A stretch of DNA of 64,000 bases from Adiantum capillus-veneris (taxonomy: Eukaryota > Streptophyta > Polypodiopsida > Polypodiales > Pteridaceae). Numbering within the stretch: the first letter of the stretch is position 1; each line of letters opens with the position of its first letter. A program made the translations under genes and the position numbers. This document shows, one piece after another, positions 20,931 to 31,190 of this stretch. A model generated the notes under the pieces. That model was not told where the DNA came from, did not search any database, and worked only from the letters and a program-made list of their open reading frames with translations. The stretch is taken from contig CM043963.1 in the NCBI GenBank assembly GCA_014529385.2, forward strand, positions 69,840,912 through 69,904,911, in the 5' to 3' direction.

Positions 20931-21159
20931 CACAAATGGTGGATGCTTGGGGGGAGACACACATAACACATTACATGGTGTGTTGCACATTTGATATTTT
21001 CAATCAAATTACATCTGTATGCGAAACTACATTGTCATGCAAAGTGATTTGTAAAGGCGACAATTATTAGTCCCATGGCTCAAGTTTCATCCATTTTGGA
21101 GTCTTTTTTAATTTTTAGTGATTTTATTGAGTTTTTAAAAATTTTAAAAAGTTTTAAGT

Positions 21160-21167
21160 ACTATATA
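21160..21167 (+). promoter_or_regulatory. TATA box upstream of the histone-like pseudogene
   Basis: TACTATATAAGTC, followed about 95 bp later by the first ATG of the histone-like frame (21262). Good plant TATA context; use is not shown. Confidence 0.45.
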
Positions 21168-21261
21168 AGTCAAAACTCACAACTCAAAGTTCATTTCTTC
21201 TTTGCACATTTTCGAAGATCCTCTCAAGCCCAAACGTACACGCACTCATATCTTGCACAAT

Positions 21262-22449
21262 ATGGACGATACACAAGAGCACACCACCACGCACAACGAT
21301 GACACCATTGCCACTGACAACACTGCAAATCCGCAATCAGCACCTCGTACAGAATCCACCGCTTCAAATCCACAGCCTCAATCACAAGAACGAGCTCCTA
21401 ACACCCAACCACTCCCGCAACCTTCAACTACAGAGGATCAAAACACCATGTGATAGATTTTTGGTGATCTCCAGCCACTACAACATGCAAATCGCACACC
21501 TCTACCGGACCTCGGAGCATTTGCAGCTCTTAACAGACCAACACAGAAAACAGGACTTGGAGCTCATGCAACGGTAGCAACTGAAGATCAAGCAATGGCA
21601 GCCCAACTGGAGATCAAGCAATGGCAACACTTGAAGCTCAAGCAGCCGCAAGTACGCCGCGGAAATTCCCTCCGCAAATCAAACAAAGGGTGACCAAGGT
21701 AATACCCGGTGATCCTGTTTCAATAGCACGAGATGCCAAGAGGAGGAAGAGAATGAGAGAGTTAGAAAATAAAGAGGCAGCAGATAGAAAAGCACAGAAA
21801 TTGCATGAAGAAAAAAGAAGACAGAGACAGCAGGAAGAATGGTAGAGGACCGAGGCTAAGAGATCCCACTTGGCTAATTTAGAAGCACGAGCAGAGGTCG
21901 AGAAGAGAGCGAAAGAGGACAGGGCTCAGGCCGCCCAACAAGAAAAGGCTGGGAGCTCCAGACCATCAAAAATTCCTCAGAGAGAAAAACAATGTGTGAA
22001 AAAGAAAAAGGACAAGCTCACACATGAAGAGAAGCAAGCCCAAGAATAGAGGAGGAAGAAGTATAAAAATGACCCTCCTCAATGGGCTAAACAAGCGCCT
22101 CCTCCACCACCGCCAACAGCGCATAAGAAAAGGCGATGGCAGCCTGGAACAGTTGCTCTATGTGAGATCTACAAATATCAAAAGAGCACGGAGCCAATAA
22201 TACCAAAGGTAGCTTTTTCTCAGGTGGTAAGAGAAATAATGGACGAAATTCAGATTCAGTTACACGTATCCAGCGTGTGGCTCTTTTGGCTTACAGGATG
22301 CCGTCGAGGACATTTTGGTGCAGTTGTTCCAAGACGGTGTATCTTGTATGGTGCATGCAAAGCGAGTTACATTAAAAAATACAAATCTAGCTCTAGCACT
22401 CAATCTAAGGAATGAAGCACCCTCCATAAGAATGAGTTTTCCCATATAA
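21262..22449 (+). pseudogene. Divergent histone H3 (CenH3-like) pseudogene with long basic tail
   Basis: The histone fold is clear: at about 22128 onward KKRRWQPGTVALCEIYKYQ reads like the H3 N-terminal helix (PGTVALREIRKYQ). It is followed by STEPIIPKVAFSQVVREI and, after frameshifts near 22265 and 22293, by QDAVEDILVQLFQDG and HAKRVTLKNTNLALAL. These are the H3 alpha-2 end, loop 2 and alpha-3. Divergence from canonical H3, with LIP-like and RVTL features, suggests the centromeric variant, which marks kinetochore chromatin. Upstream, a Lys/Arg/Glu-rich segment (21621-22100, probable coiled coil) precedes it in the same frame. TAG stops lie at 21843 and 22047. The N-terminal Thr/Pro-rich part (21262-21453) is in another frame. 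The gene is broken. That the upstream part belongs to the same protein is inferred. Confidence 0.78.
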
Positions 22450-22580
22450 CCTCTGTTTATCAAATTTGTAATCTTTTAATATAATATAAATGACTCGATT
22501 TTCTCTCATTCGGTGTAACTCTAATAGTTAATTGTGTACTTTCTATTGTTGAAGTATTTGAATTAGTCAAGTAGTCAGAT

Positions 22581-22912
22581 TTCACCTCCTCGACCATCCA
22601 AGCACCCGTTTGACGTGGGATGCCTACCGGTGAATATTTTGTGAAACGAAGCCGTTTCAGGTGCATACGGAGGCCTTGGGACGACCAAAAGCCACAGCGA
22701 TGACCAACGACGCGGAACGGGCCGCAAAACCGCCCCATGCACACCGTGGCGCACAGGGCATTTTTGCGGCCCATTCCGCGTCGTTGCTCATCGCCGTGGC
22801 TTTTGGTCGTCCCACGACCTCCGTACGCACCTGAAACGGCTCTGTTTCACAAAATATTCACCGGCAGGCGTCCCACGTCAGACGGGTGCTTGGATGGTCG
22901 AGGAGGTGTGAA
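22581..22912. repeat. 332-bp foldback (long inverted repeat)
   Basis: Arms of about 155 bp (22581-22736 and 22757-22912) are about 90% complementary around a centre near 22747. The left arm begins TTCACCTCCTCGACCATCC; the right arm ends with its complement, differing by a 2-bp indel. The centre is GC-rich. A transcript would fold into a long hairpin. It could be a MITE/foldback element or an inverted duplication that makes small RNAs. No flanking duplication is obvious. Confidence 0.88.
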
Positions 22913-23241
22913 CGCGTTGAAGAAAAAGATTTATTGGCCAATATGTGCAATAGAAAAAAAAGTACATGAAGTGACAAAAAAAATACAGAAGACAAAGTTA
23001 TTGTATATTGCTCTAGATATTACATCATGGCTGGTTGGTTTTCTTGTAAATTACATCTTTTGGTATAGGGCGAATGGCCGACTTGTGACACCAAAAGTTT
23101 TGACAATCTCCTTTGGGTTTGTCACCCCTTGACCTAGGCTTAAGGCACACTGGGAGAGGACTGACCCAGGGTGCTTTCCTGTAAAAGCATACAATGCGGC
23201 CTCTCGATCCACTAAGATACACTTGTGAGCATTAAGGGTAG
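22913..23241. other. No gene recognised
   Basis: AT-rich DNA, then a mixed stretch. Open frames of up to about 65 codons without motifs. Confidence 0.5.
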
Positions 23242-24366
23242 CTAATCTTCAGCAAGGATGGCACTTAATGCCTTGCACTTGAGAAGCTCCGCAAAACCAT
23301 GCTTGGAGAACTCTGTTTGTGCAACTCGAAGAATGGATGGCCCCAGGTGACCAAGGTAGTGACACATGGATTTATCTCTACCCATAGGATTGTTGCATGA
23401 ACCTCCAATACGCATTGAAAACTTATCAACATGGTATACGGTCTGCAAAACATTTTAAACAACTTCAACACTTGCTATAGGAAACAATTTACTATCGATA
23501 AAGTTAAGTATTTTCCACAATTTGTACCAAATTTTGTTCATTTTTACTAGAGAGGAATGAGAGGCTTCATAGGAGACCTTGGTCTTCAAAATCAATTTCA
23601 AAGTTGACCTTCTCTTACCTTCCACTGGGATCTTTCATGCCCGCATAGATAACGAGCACTGAGAGCGACTCATCTTCTCTGAGTCCTAGTGTCTTTGCAA
23701 TGTCATCAAGGAACAAGAAGTGACGACCATCCACCACCACTGCATGCAAAGTGAGAATTTGGAGGTCAGGAGCTTCTTTCAACACCTCATCTCCCTCTAT
23801 CATCCCATCTTCCTCCTTAGTGGAGCTGGGATCTTGCAAGAGGACAAGTGCCATATATGCTTCAGCCTGCTCATCAACCTCTTCAACAAATGCATTTGAT
23901 TACTCCACAATGGTTACAAGAGGTTTCTGGTCGGCCTGTTCCTTTGATTTTCCCTTCTCCATGACCTCAAGCACAAGCAATACCAGAACCATGTCCCAAG
24001 AGATGAATTGGGTGCCTATGCACCCCATGCCCAAGTCTATGAGGTCATCCTCATCCTCTGTCCTGTAGTCCCACTCAGTAAGCCCTTTTATAAACATCAA
24101 CAAGAGATAGCGAAAGTTTTTGTCATCCGCATAGAGGTGTTTGAGAAAATACACTGGCAACCACGCCATGTTGGATCCCTCGAAGACTATTGCATATTCT
24201 TTCATGTGCTCTATCATTAGTCAAGAAAGCTCTGGAATCCCTCTACATGAAGGTTAGCAATGGCATGCATGTCGATCGTCCCCTCAAACACACCGACTAG
24301 TTCATGTGCATGATTTGCAAGTCCTATCTTCTGTAATTGTGTGAGAAGTGCATCAGAAGACATTGC
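23242..24366 (-). pseudogene. Unidentified minus-strand coding remnant with a possible intron
   Basis: From ATG 24366 a frame of about 45 codons opens. It passes by a frameshift near 24220 into a 105-codon frame (24217-23900), and after one in-frame TAA continues in the same frame to about 23615. There GGAAG|GTAAGAG looks like a splice donor (intron start 23618) and TTTTGCAG (ending 23443) like an acceptor; both downstream frames stay open for 60 or more codons. The protein is acidic (EDEDDLIDLG, STKEEDGMIEGDE) with no motif I recognise. A retroelement accessory ORF or a host gene scrap are both possible. Confidence 0.35.
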
Positions 24367-24843
24367 CATGGGTCTATTCGCGAACAAGATGGGAAGAGAG
24401 CTGAAAGCTTGTGTTTTGTGAATGTGAGAAATGAAGTTGAAAACCTACAAAGTGACTTTTATACTCAATGTCACTTTTTTAAAGCACTTAAAATTAACAT
24501 CAAATTAACTTAAAACTATAATTATAAACAAAATCACGCGACAAGCATTGAAAGACACCAACATTGAAAGTCTTCACGCTCGAAACTAAAAAACTTGCAT
24601 GTTTAAAACTTAATCTTGAACAAATTAAAAAATGAGACAGAGATTCAAAACGCCATATTTATTAATGGGAGCGAAATCGTTTTAGTTACAAGATTTTACA
24701 TTAAGACATCGCGGAAAACCAATGTTTTCACACAAAAATCTCTTCTCTTTTCTGGAACGAACAACCTTTTCATTGATTACAAAAACATATTGATTGGGCA
24801 AGGTAAATCTAAGATTAAGATACTCGCAAAGGTGACTGAGATG

Positions 24844-25320
24844 CTAGTCGTTATTCACCGAGATGTCATGCACTGCATTATTGTGGAGGCATATTTGCAG
24901 ATCAATTGATTCTCTACGAGCAACATCAGAGTCTAGTGCCTCCCATTCTCCCTTCGCCAACTTCCATCTTCTATAGGGAAAGACAATTGACAAGCTCTGC
25001 TTCGCAATATGGTATCTACACACCACATTCTTAGCAACTACAAAGCACTTGATTATATCTCCCTGGTGGTTGACCACCTTAGTCTGCCATCCAATTGCAA
25101 GGAAACTGTTAATCGCACTTTCCCCTTTGCAAGTCCACATTGTTGGTGTCATGTGAACACTCTGCAGTCGAAAGATAAACATGAACACATGAAGGGACAT
25201 ATACCAAGTTAGGGAAGCTTTATGGGAACCATAGGTGCACTTCATTTTCTCAATACACATCCGCCTCAATTCTCCTTTTGTTGTTGTGATCAAGACACTA
25301 TCAGGCTTAGGCCATTCCAT
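24844..25320 (-). CDS. Unidentified ORF, partly duplicated
   Basis: A 158-codon frame starting MEWPKPDSVLITTTKGELRR. I do not recognise a family. Its first 85 codons recur in the tandem copy (25732-25475), where the frame stops early. It lies upstream of the 23.2-24.4 kb remnant on the same strand and could be part of the same old gene. The conserved reading in both copies may only reflect how recent the duplication is. Confidence 0.3.
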   Translation of the reverse strand: MEWPKPDSVLITTTKGELRRMCIEKMKCTYGSHKASLTWYMSLHVFMFIFRLQSVHMTPTMWTCKGESAINSFLAIGWQTKVVNHQGDIIKCFVVAKNVVCRYHIAKQSLSIVFPYRRWKLAKGEWEALDSDVARRESIDLQICLHNNAVHDISVNND

Positions 25321-25784
25321 ACTCTACAAGGTTGGTGGATGAACTGGAGAAAGATTACCATACCCAGTTTTCCTTCCATCTTCTATAGGGAAAGACAATT
25401 GACAAGCTCTGCTTCGCAATATGGTATCTACACACCACATTCTTAGCAACTACAAAGCACTTGATTATATCTCCCTAGTGGTTGACCACCTTAGTCTGCC
25501 ATCCAATTGCAAGGAAACTGTCAATCGCACTTTCCCCTTTGCAAGTCCACATTGTTGGTGTCATGTGAACACTCTGCAGTCGAAAGATAAACATGAACAC
25601 ATGAAGGGACATATACCAAGTTAGGGAAGCTTTATGGGAACCATAGGTGCACTTCATTTTCTCAATACACATCCGCCTCAATTCTCCTTTTGTTGTTGTG
25701 ATCAAGACACTATCAGGCTTAGGCCATTCCATACTCTACAAGGTTGGTGGATGAACTGGAGAAAGATTACCATACCCAGTTTTC
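24961..25784. repeat. 412-bp tandem duplication (two units)
   Basis: Units 24961-25372 and 25373-25784 are nearly identical; I see only two substitutions on reading (G/A near 25065 versus 25477, and T/C near 25109 versus 25521). The second unit ends exactly where truncated Ty3 gag DNA of copy A begins (about 25785). Confidence 0.93.
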
Positions 25785-25827
25785 CTAGGCGTTACATAAG
25801 TATGGTTATAAAAAAAATGTCCCGTGA

Positions 25828-28800
25828 GACAAGCTCCACGGATGGACAACCAGCATAGAGCAGCTTGCTAAGGTCAACGTGGATGGCCTCAAAAGTTCCT
25901 GTGAAGGACTCTATTGGCAGATAATAGATTTCCATACACAATACGAGGGATTTGGTCTTACTCTAGAAGGTACGGCATTGACATGGTTTCAACCACTGAA
26001 CATAGGGGGATTCCATGACATTGACCATTTGCTAAGAGAGTTTGATGAGGAATTCTCAAAACGAGGGATTAAGCACAATACGGTCTCACAAATATATGCT
26101 TTTAAACAGAGAGAACACGAAAAAGTGAAGGAAGCTTCACTTCGCTTCAAACAATACATTGAGAGATGTCCAGTACGTGAACGACCACAAGATGACAGAC
26201 TATCTGTTCTCTTTATTGAGGGACTGAGAAACGACACTCTCAAGAAGGACTTGCACTTGAAAGCTTGTACAAGTTTCGAGCAAGTAACGAGAGAGGCATT
26301 GTACTTAGTGGATAACTGTACGGTTTATGGAGAGGTGTCAGCGGATACAGATTTTGCATCCAGTAGCTCCTCCTCCGTAGCGAGCGAGACTACCACTGAA
26401 AAGAATGTTCAAACAACAACCATGCCAAATGTAGAGCAAATGATAGAAGATGCTCTAAAAAGGATGGCACCATACCAAAAACCATTGCCAAAAACACTGA
26501 AATGGTGTGCTATTGAACAAAAATGGACAAACCATCCAACAGAGGAGTGCTATTACAACAAAGGGTATGTAAGGGAGCGTCAGTATGCACCTCCTGCTCA
26601 ATTAGCACCACCTCAAGTACATCCAATACCTCGATACCCAACGCGAAATGTACCAGGACCTATGGGGATAGAAAGACCGCAACCAGTATTGGGACAACAA
26701 CCACCTTTACCAGGAGCAAGACCAGTAGGCATTAGATATGCACCAACATTAGAGAATCATGAAGAACAAGCCTTAGTGCCCGTTCAAGCCTATTATGAAG
26801 AATCTGGTGCACACATGTCTCCAACTGTGTATTACCCACCAGAAGAACCCAAACAACCAGAACCATGGGGCATGATTGGGAATGTTGGAATACCAACAGT
26901 TATAAGTGCTTCTGATGAAGAGAGATACAATTTGGACGCAAGAACATTGATGTTCATAGCTCATGGAGGGTTAACAGGACAAAGACCATCCTATCCACAA
27001 AGGACGAATCAAATGGGACCAAGACCAGCACTAGGACCTTGTTACAAGTGTGGAGGTGACCATCTGATGAATGTTTGTCCACATACGGAAATCATTAGAA
27101 TTAACGCTTATTGCACTGAGTGTGGGGTTACTCACTTCATTGAGGATTGTTCAAAGAATCCAAACAAAGTGCAAAAGACCACATTGAATATGCTAGAAAC
27201 TATTCCTACCAGCAGTGGCTCTGAAAATGAAACTCTGATACCAACGCAAGTTGTTACTAGAGCTCAAGCTAAGAAAACCATTAGAGAACCTGAGAATGGA
27301 AAGTTAGCGACTGAAGTGGTTAGTCAAGGACCGCGGAGTCAGAGAAACACATGGAAAGCTAGAAAAGCACGCATGAAATTGAGAAAAGAACGTGAAGACG
27401 CTATTCTAGCTGAGGAACTAAAGCGGACTAAAGATAGATTAGAAAAACTTGAGAGTCAAAACGGGAAACGAGAGATGAGCTCGGAAAGAATGAAACAAAA
27501 GAGTATCAAAGAAACAACGAGCTTAAGCTCAGGGGGATCAGTGCTAGTCGACAAAGTACACGAACCATTGGACGCACTGATGAGAGCTTACGAAGCTAGG
27601 TTAAAGAACAACCAAACACAAGAACAGAGATGGATGACATACCCAAACGCGGAATTGGAAAAGCAGAGACTTGAAATGTGCCAGAGAATGATCGAGACTG
27701 CACAAGCCTTATTAGAACCACCAAAAGAAACAATGAATTGTGGAACGGAAAACCCAATTCAGCAAGAGACTATCGTTTCACGGGTAGCTGAAAAGACTCC
27801 CAGTGCACAAAAGCCTGAAAATACACACAAGGATGACCGCATAGTATTGAACACAACCGATCAGGAGATAGAGAGTTTTCATCCAGTCATACAGAGGTCT
27901 TACGGAAGAGATGAGGATTACAATGAATTTTGGAAACAAGTGAGAGAGGCAAACTTTGCAAACAAGCTAAGTTGCCAAGCTAATCAGACAAATTGGAAAA
28001 AGGACATTAGGAATCCTCCCATAGTGAAATTTGAGGCAGGATCTCAAGTGGACTTGGATCTGCAATCTTACTGGGGAGATGGGGGCTCTGTTAGAACAAT
28101 GGAGAGCAAACCTCACTCACTGAATACCTTACCTTCATACTTAGGAGAGTATGAAGCAAAATCCGAGACTAGAGCACTTCCCTCACGAAGAATCTCATCA
28201 AAAAAAGTCATGGACTCGCAAGGATTGATAGAGATCTTGTCAACACCAGTGACATGCACTATCACTCTAGCTGAGCTTTTGAGGCTAAGACCACATATGT
28301 GGACCACTGTAGGAAAATGCTTGGAGAAATTTGGGATAAAAGACCCAACATCGAGACTGCAAGAGGGTATACAAGAGCTGAGTAAACCACAAAAGAACGC
28401 TAAGCCTGTACCCTTAAACAAAGTCGGAGAGTATTGCGAAGGTGAAGAGGGAAATACAACCTTACCAGTTGAATTCCAAGGAGTGAACACGATGGCAATA
28501 CTAGACAGCGGAGCTGGGGTAGCCATTGCTACGAAAGAAATCTGGAAAAAATGGGGGAAACCAGCAATAAGGAAGACTAGGTTGAAACTCCAATTAGCAG
28601 ATGGACACATGGAGAAACCTATGGGGTTATTAGAGAAAGTCGTAGTGACTTCTTGCAGCATTGAATACGAACATACTTTTGCTATTGTCGATTTTGGCAA
28701 GGAGAATAACTATGATATCATATTGGGAAGACCATTCATGAGACAGTTGAAAATGGTCCAAGATTGGGGCTACGATCACATATACCTGAGAAATATTGAA

Positions 28801-29178
28801 ACCACTACACGTGTGAACCTGAGAGACCATAGCTACAAAGATGTGAACCGAACACCGGCAGAGGAGTTTGATTCAGCTACTTTGGCGGGATCCGAATTTC
28901 CAGCTCGGTTAGGTAAGCCCAAGGAGTTATGGATGTGTGGAGCCTTGAAATGTGGAAGTCTGAGGCGAGAAGAATATGTTTTAGAAAGGGCTATCGAAGA
29001 CGAAACTTATATAGGAGAACCCTTTCCAGAGGACACACTTGAACCATTAGAATGGACACACATTCTAGCAACCCTAGATGTTTGTGCAATTCCGGATGGT
29101 CCCACAACGAAATTTTGCAACAAGGACGGGTACGACGTGGTTCCGTACTTCATGTTGAGAACTATACTCGAAAAATAA
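25828..29178 (+). CDS. gag-pro: Ty3/gypsy gag-protease (element 1 copy A), 5' truncated
   Basis: Over 1100 codons are open. The N-terminal part (codons about 30-150 of the 25879 frame) is a retrotransposon gag capsid core (LEGTALTWFQPL, EFDEEF, LRFKQYIERCP, LFIEGL). A Pro-rich linker (230-330) follows, then two zinc knuckles at about 388-430 with C-x2-C-x3-H-x4-C spacing. A charged region (470-650) precedes an aspartic protease at about 860-990 with LDSGAG (Asp 876) and IILGRPF. The start of gag is missing: the DNA before 25828 has a TGA and then the 412-bp duplication. A TAA at 29176-29178 ends the frame, but the same frame resumes, so gag, protease and pol were once continuous. The lineage looks like Tat/Athila-type non-chromoviruses. 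Confidence 0.9.
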   Translation, partial: DKLHGWTTSIEQLAKVNVDGLKSSCEGLYWQIIDFHTQYEGFGLTLEGTALTWFQPLNIGGFHDIDHLLREFDEEFSKRGIKHNTVSQIYAFKQREHEKVKEASLRFKQYIERCPVRERPQDDRLSVLFIEGLRNDTLKKDLHLKACTSFEQVTREALYLVDNCTVYGEVSADTDFASSSSSSVASETTTEKNVQTTTMPNVEQMIEDALKRMAPYQKPLPKTLKWCAIEQKWTNHPTEECYYNKGYVRERQYAPPAQLAPPQVHPIPRYPTRNVPGPMGIERPQPVLGQQPPLPGARPVGIRYAPTLENHEEQALVPVQAYYEESGAHMSPTVYYPPEEPKQPEPWGMIGNVGIPTVISASDEERYNLDARTLMFIAHGGLTGQRPSYPQRTNQMGPRPALGPCYKCGGDHLMNVCPHTEIIRINAYCTECGVTHFIEDCSKNPNKVQKTTLNMLETIPTSSGSENETLIPTQVVTRAQAKKTIREPENGKLATEVVSQGPRSQRNTWKARKARMKLRKEREDAILAEELKRTKDRLEKLESQNGKREMSSERMKQKSIKETTSLSSGGSVLVDKVHEPLDALMRAYEARLKNNQTQEQRWMTYPNAELEKQRLEMCQRMIETAQALLEPPKETMNCGTENPIQQETIVSRVAEKTPSAQKPENTHKDDRIVLNTTDQEIESFHPVIQRSYGRDEDYNEFWKQVREANFANKLSCQANQTNWKKDIRNPPIVKFEAGSQVDLDLQSYWGDGGSVRTMESKPHSLNTLPSYLGEYEAKSETRALPSRRISSKKVMDSQGLIEILSTPVTCTITLAELLRLRPHMWTTVGKCLEKFGIKDPTSRLQEGIQELSKPQKNAKPVPLNKVGEYCEGEEGNTTLPVEFQGVNTMAILDSGAGVAIATKEIWKKWGKPAIRKTRLKLQLADGHMEKPMGLLEKVVVTSCSIEYEHTFAIVDFGKENNYDIILGRPFMRQLKMVQDWGYDHIYLRNIETTTRVNLRDHSYKDVNRTPAEEFDSATLAGSEFPARLGKPKELWMCGALKCGSLRREEYVLERAIEDETYIGEPFPEDTLEPLEWTHILATLDVCAIPDGPTTKFCNKDGYDVVPYFMLRTILEK

Positions 29179-29406
29179 ACTGAAAAGAATGATACACTGG
29201 AAAAGGAAGATGAAGAGGAGGTGTTTCACGACATTCCCGATCATCCTGAGTGGGGAAATGAAGCAGACAACGAGTCAACGGAAAATTCAAGCGAAAACGA
29301 AGAAACTATAACGGATGTCCGATTTTATGATTTTCCGAACCAAACTAAACAACGCTAGAAACGCTATAGAGCAAAGAGAAAAACAAAGGGGGTTAGAACC
29401 AATCCG
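29179..29406 (+). pseudogene. Acidic linker between protease and RT
   Basis: Same frame as gag-pro and RT. Very rich in Glu/Asp/Asn, with a second in-frame stop TAG at 29356-29358. It was evidently coding in the ancestor. Confidence 0.7.
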
Positions 29407-30642
29407 ATGCCTAGAATAAGAGGAAAAAATAAATTCCTAATGCTAGTAAAAGCGGAAGATTGTGTTAAGGACAATATTTCTGGAAGAATGAGAGGCAATG
29501 ATCAAAAGAGCTTACGAAAAGACAAAAGAGGCTCAAGAAATCAAGTTCAAAGGAATGGAACGAAAACAGAAACAGAAAAATCAGAAAAGAACAAGCGCAA
29601 CAGAGAACACACGGAGTCCAAGTTAGAACGTAGAAACAAGTACAGAGAGCTCAAGAAAACTCTGAAAGAAGTTTGGACGACAGAATTTGAGAGTGGAGAG
29701 GACGAAAATGCCAAAATCAAGGAAAACATGGATGTTCCCTCCCACTATAGGAAATTCACAATAGAGGATAGGAAGGTGGTATTAACCCAACCTATTCGAG
29801 AGAGAAGGGAGAACGAATCTTATGACGGACCGGAGGATGCAAAAAAAGTTGATTTAGCAGCTCCAGGTGAGACACCTAGACCGGTGTACATACCCACAGA
29901 TTTGTCTCCAGGCGAGGAAGAGAGACTTTTGAGTCTTCTCAGAGAGTATAGGGATGTGTTTGCATGGTCTTATAAGGACTTAAAGGGAGTTGACCCATCG
30001 ATATGCCAACACACAATCCCACTGAAACAAGATGCAAATCCTAGCAGACAGAGACCATACACATATAATGAAACATTTGCTAAGCAAATCAAAGAAGAGA
30101 TAGATAAGCTAATGGAAGCTGAATTCATATACGAGATTGAACACACCGATTGGGTATCTCCGATTGTGGTAGTACCCAAGAAGAACGGAAAACTCCGAGT
30201 GTGTGTCAACTTAAAGAAAGTGAATGCTGCAACAATCAGGGAGAATTATCCCCTGCCGATAACTGATCATGTTCTAGAGCGTGTATCAGGGAAAACAACA
30301 TACTCTTTTCTTGATGGTTTTTCAGGATATAACCAGCTAGCCATAGCATTGGAAGATCAACATAAAACAGCTTTTGCAACGGAGTGGGGAATTTATGCTT
30401 ATCGGGTTATGCCTTTTGGTCTAACCAATGCTCCCGCAACCTTCCAGAGGCTGATGACGCATGCTTTCAAAGAATACTTAAGGTTGTTTCTAGAAATATA
30501 CATGGATGACTTATGTGTACATTCTCTTCTGAGAGATGAGCATCTAGAACACCTAAGAAAAGTATTTGAGAAATGTAGGACATATCGCATTTGTCTCAAT
30601 CCTGAGAAATGTGTGTTATGCTCCGACAGAGCAGAATTCTAG
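29407..30642 (+). pseudogene. pol: Ty3/gypsy reverse transcriptase, N-terminal and palm part (copy A)
   Basis: In frame with gag-pro. A basic Lys/Arg/Glu-rich segment (codons 1-110) precedes the RT. DVFAWSYKDLKGVDPSI (about 185) is typical of Tat/Athila-type Ty3 elements. VSPIVVVPKKNGKLRVCVN, LPITDHVLERVSG, FLDGFSGYNQLAIA, MPFGLTNAPATFQRLM and the active site YMDD (30499-30510) follow in normal order. The frame ends at NPEKCVLCSDRAEF because a single base has been lost near 30640; the next frame continues with LGHIVSQNGI. Catalytic residues are intact but the enzyme cannot be made whole. Confidence 0.95.
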
Positions 30643-31190
30643 GACATATTGTCTCACAAAACGGAATATCCACGGATTTAGAGAAGATAAAAGTTATAGT
30701 GGATATGCCTAGACCAACCAATGCGAAACAAGTACAGAGCTTTATGGGACATTGCGGATATTATAGACGATTCATTTACATGTACGCTATAATAGGCCAA
30801 CCACTTTACAGGCTAATAGTGAACTTTGAATGGACAGAGGAGTGTGAGGAATCATTCAAGAGATTGAAAGAGGCACTCATTACTGCTCCAATCTTGAAAT
30901 CACTAGATTGAGAGAAGATATTCCATGTGCATATAGATGCTTCGGCATATGCAATAGGATGCATTATGGCTCAGCCAGAAGAAGGAAACATGGATTTTCC
31001 TATCTGTTACGCCAGTCGACAGCTCAACAATGCAGAGAAGAATTACACCACAACAGAGCGAGAAGGATTAGGAATGATATATGCTGTGAAGAAATTTCGG
31101 CATTATCTTTTAGCCAACAAGTTTGTGTTTTTTACGGATCACCAAGCCTTGCTCTACCTAGTGAATAAACCATGCAATACCGGAGAATAG
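30643..31190 (+). pseudogene. pol: RT thumb and RNase H (copy A), with nonsense and frameshift
   Basis: Continues RT in another frame: LGHIVSQNGI, QVQSFMGHCGYYRRFI, then an in-frame TGA at 30909-30911 in place of an expected Trp codon (SLD*EKIFHVHIDAS). RNase H follows: HIDASAYAIG with the first Asp, YTTTEREGLGMIYAVKKFRHYL with the Glu helix, and FFTDHQALLYLV. A one-base loss near 31183 shifts the frame into the integrase ORF. RNase H removes template RNA and makes the polypurine primer. Confidence 0.93.

Noticed and set aside
28113..28700. 195-codon minus-strand ORF inside gag-protease
   Set aside because: Shadow of the well-supported plus-strand Ty3 frame containing the protease motif.
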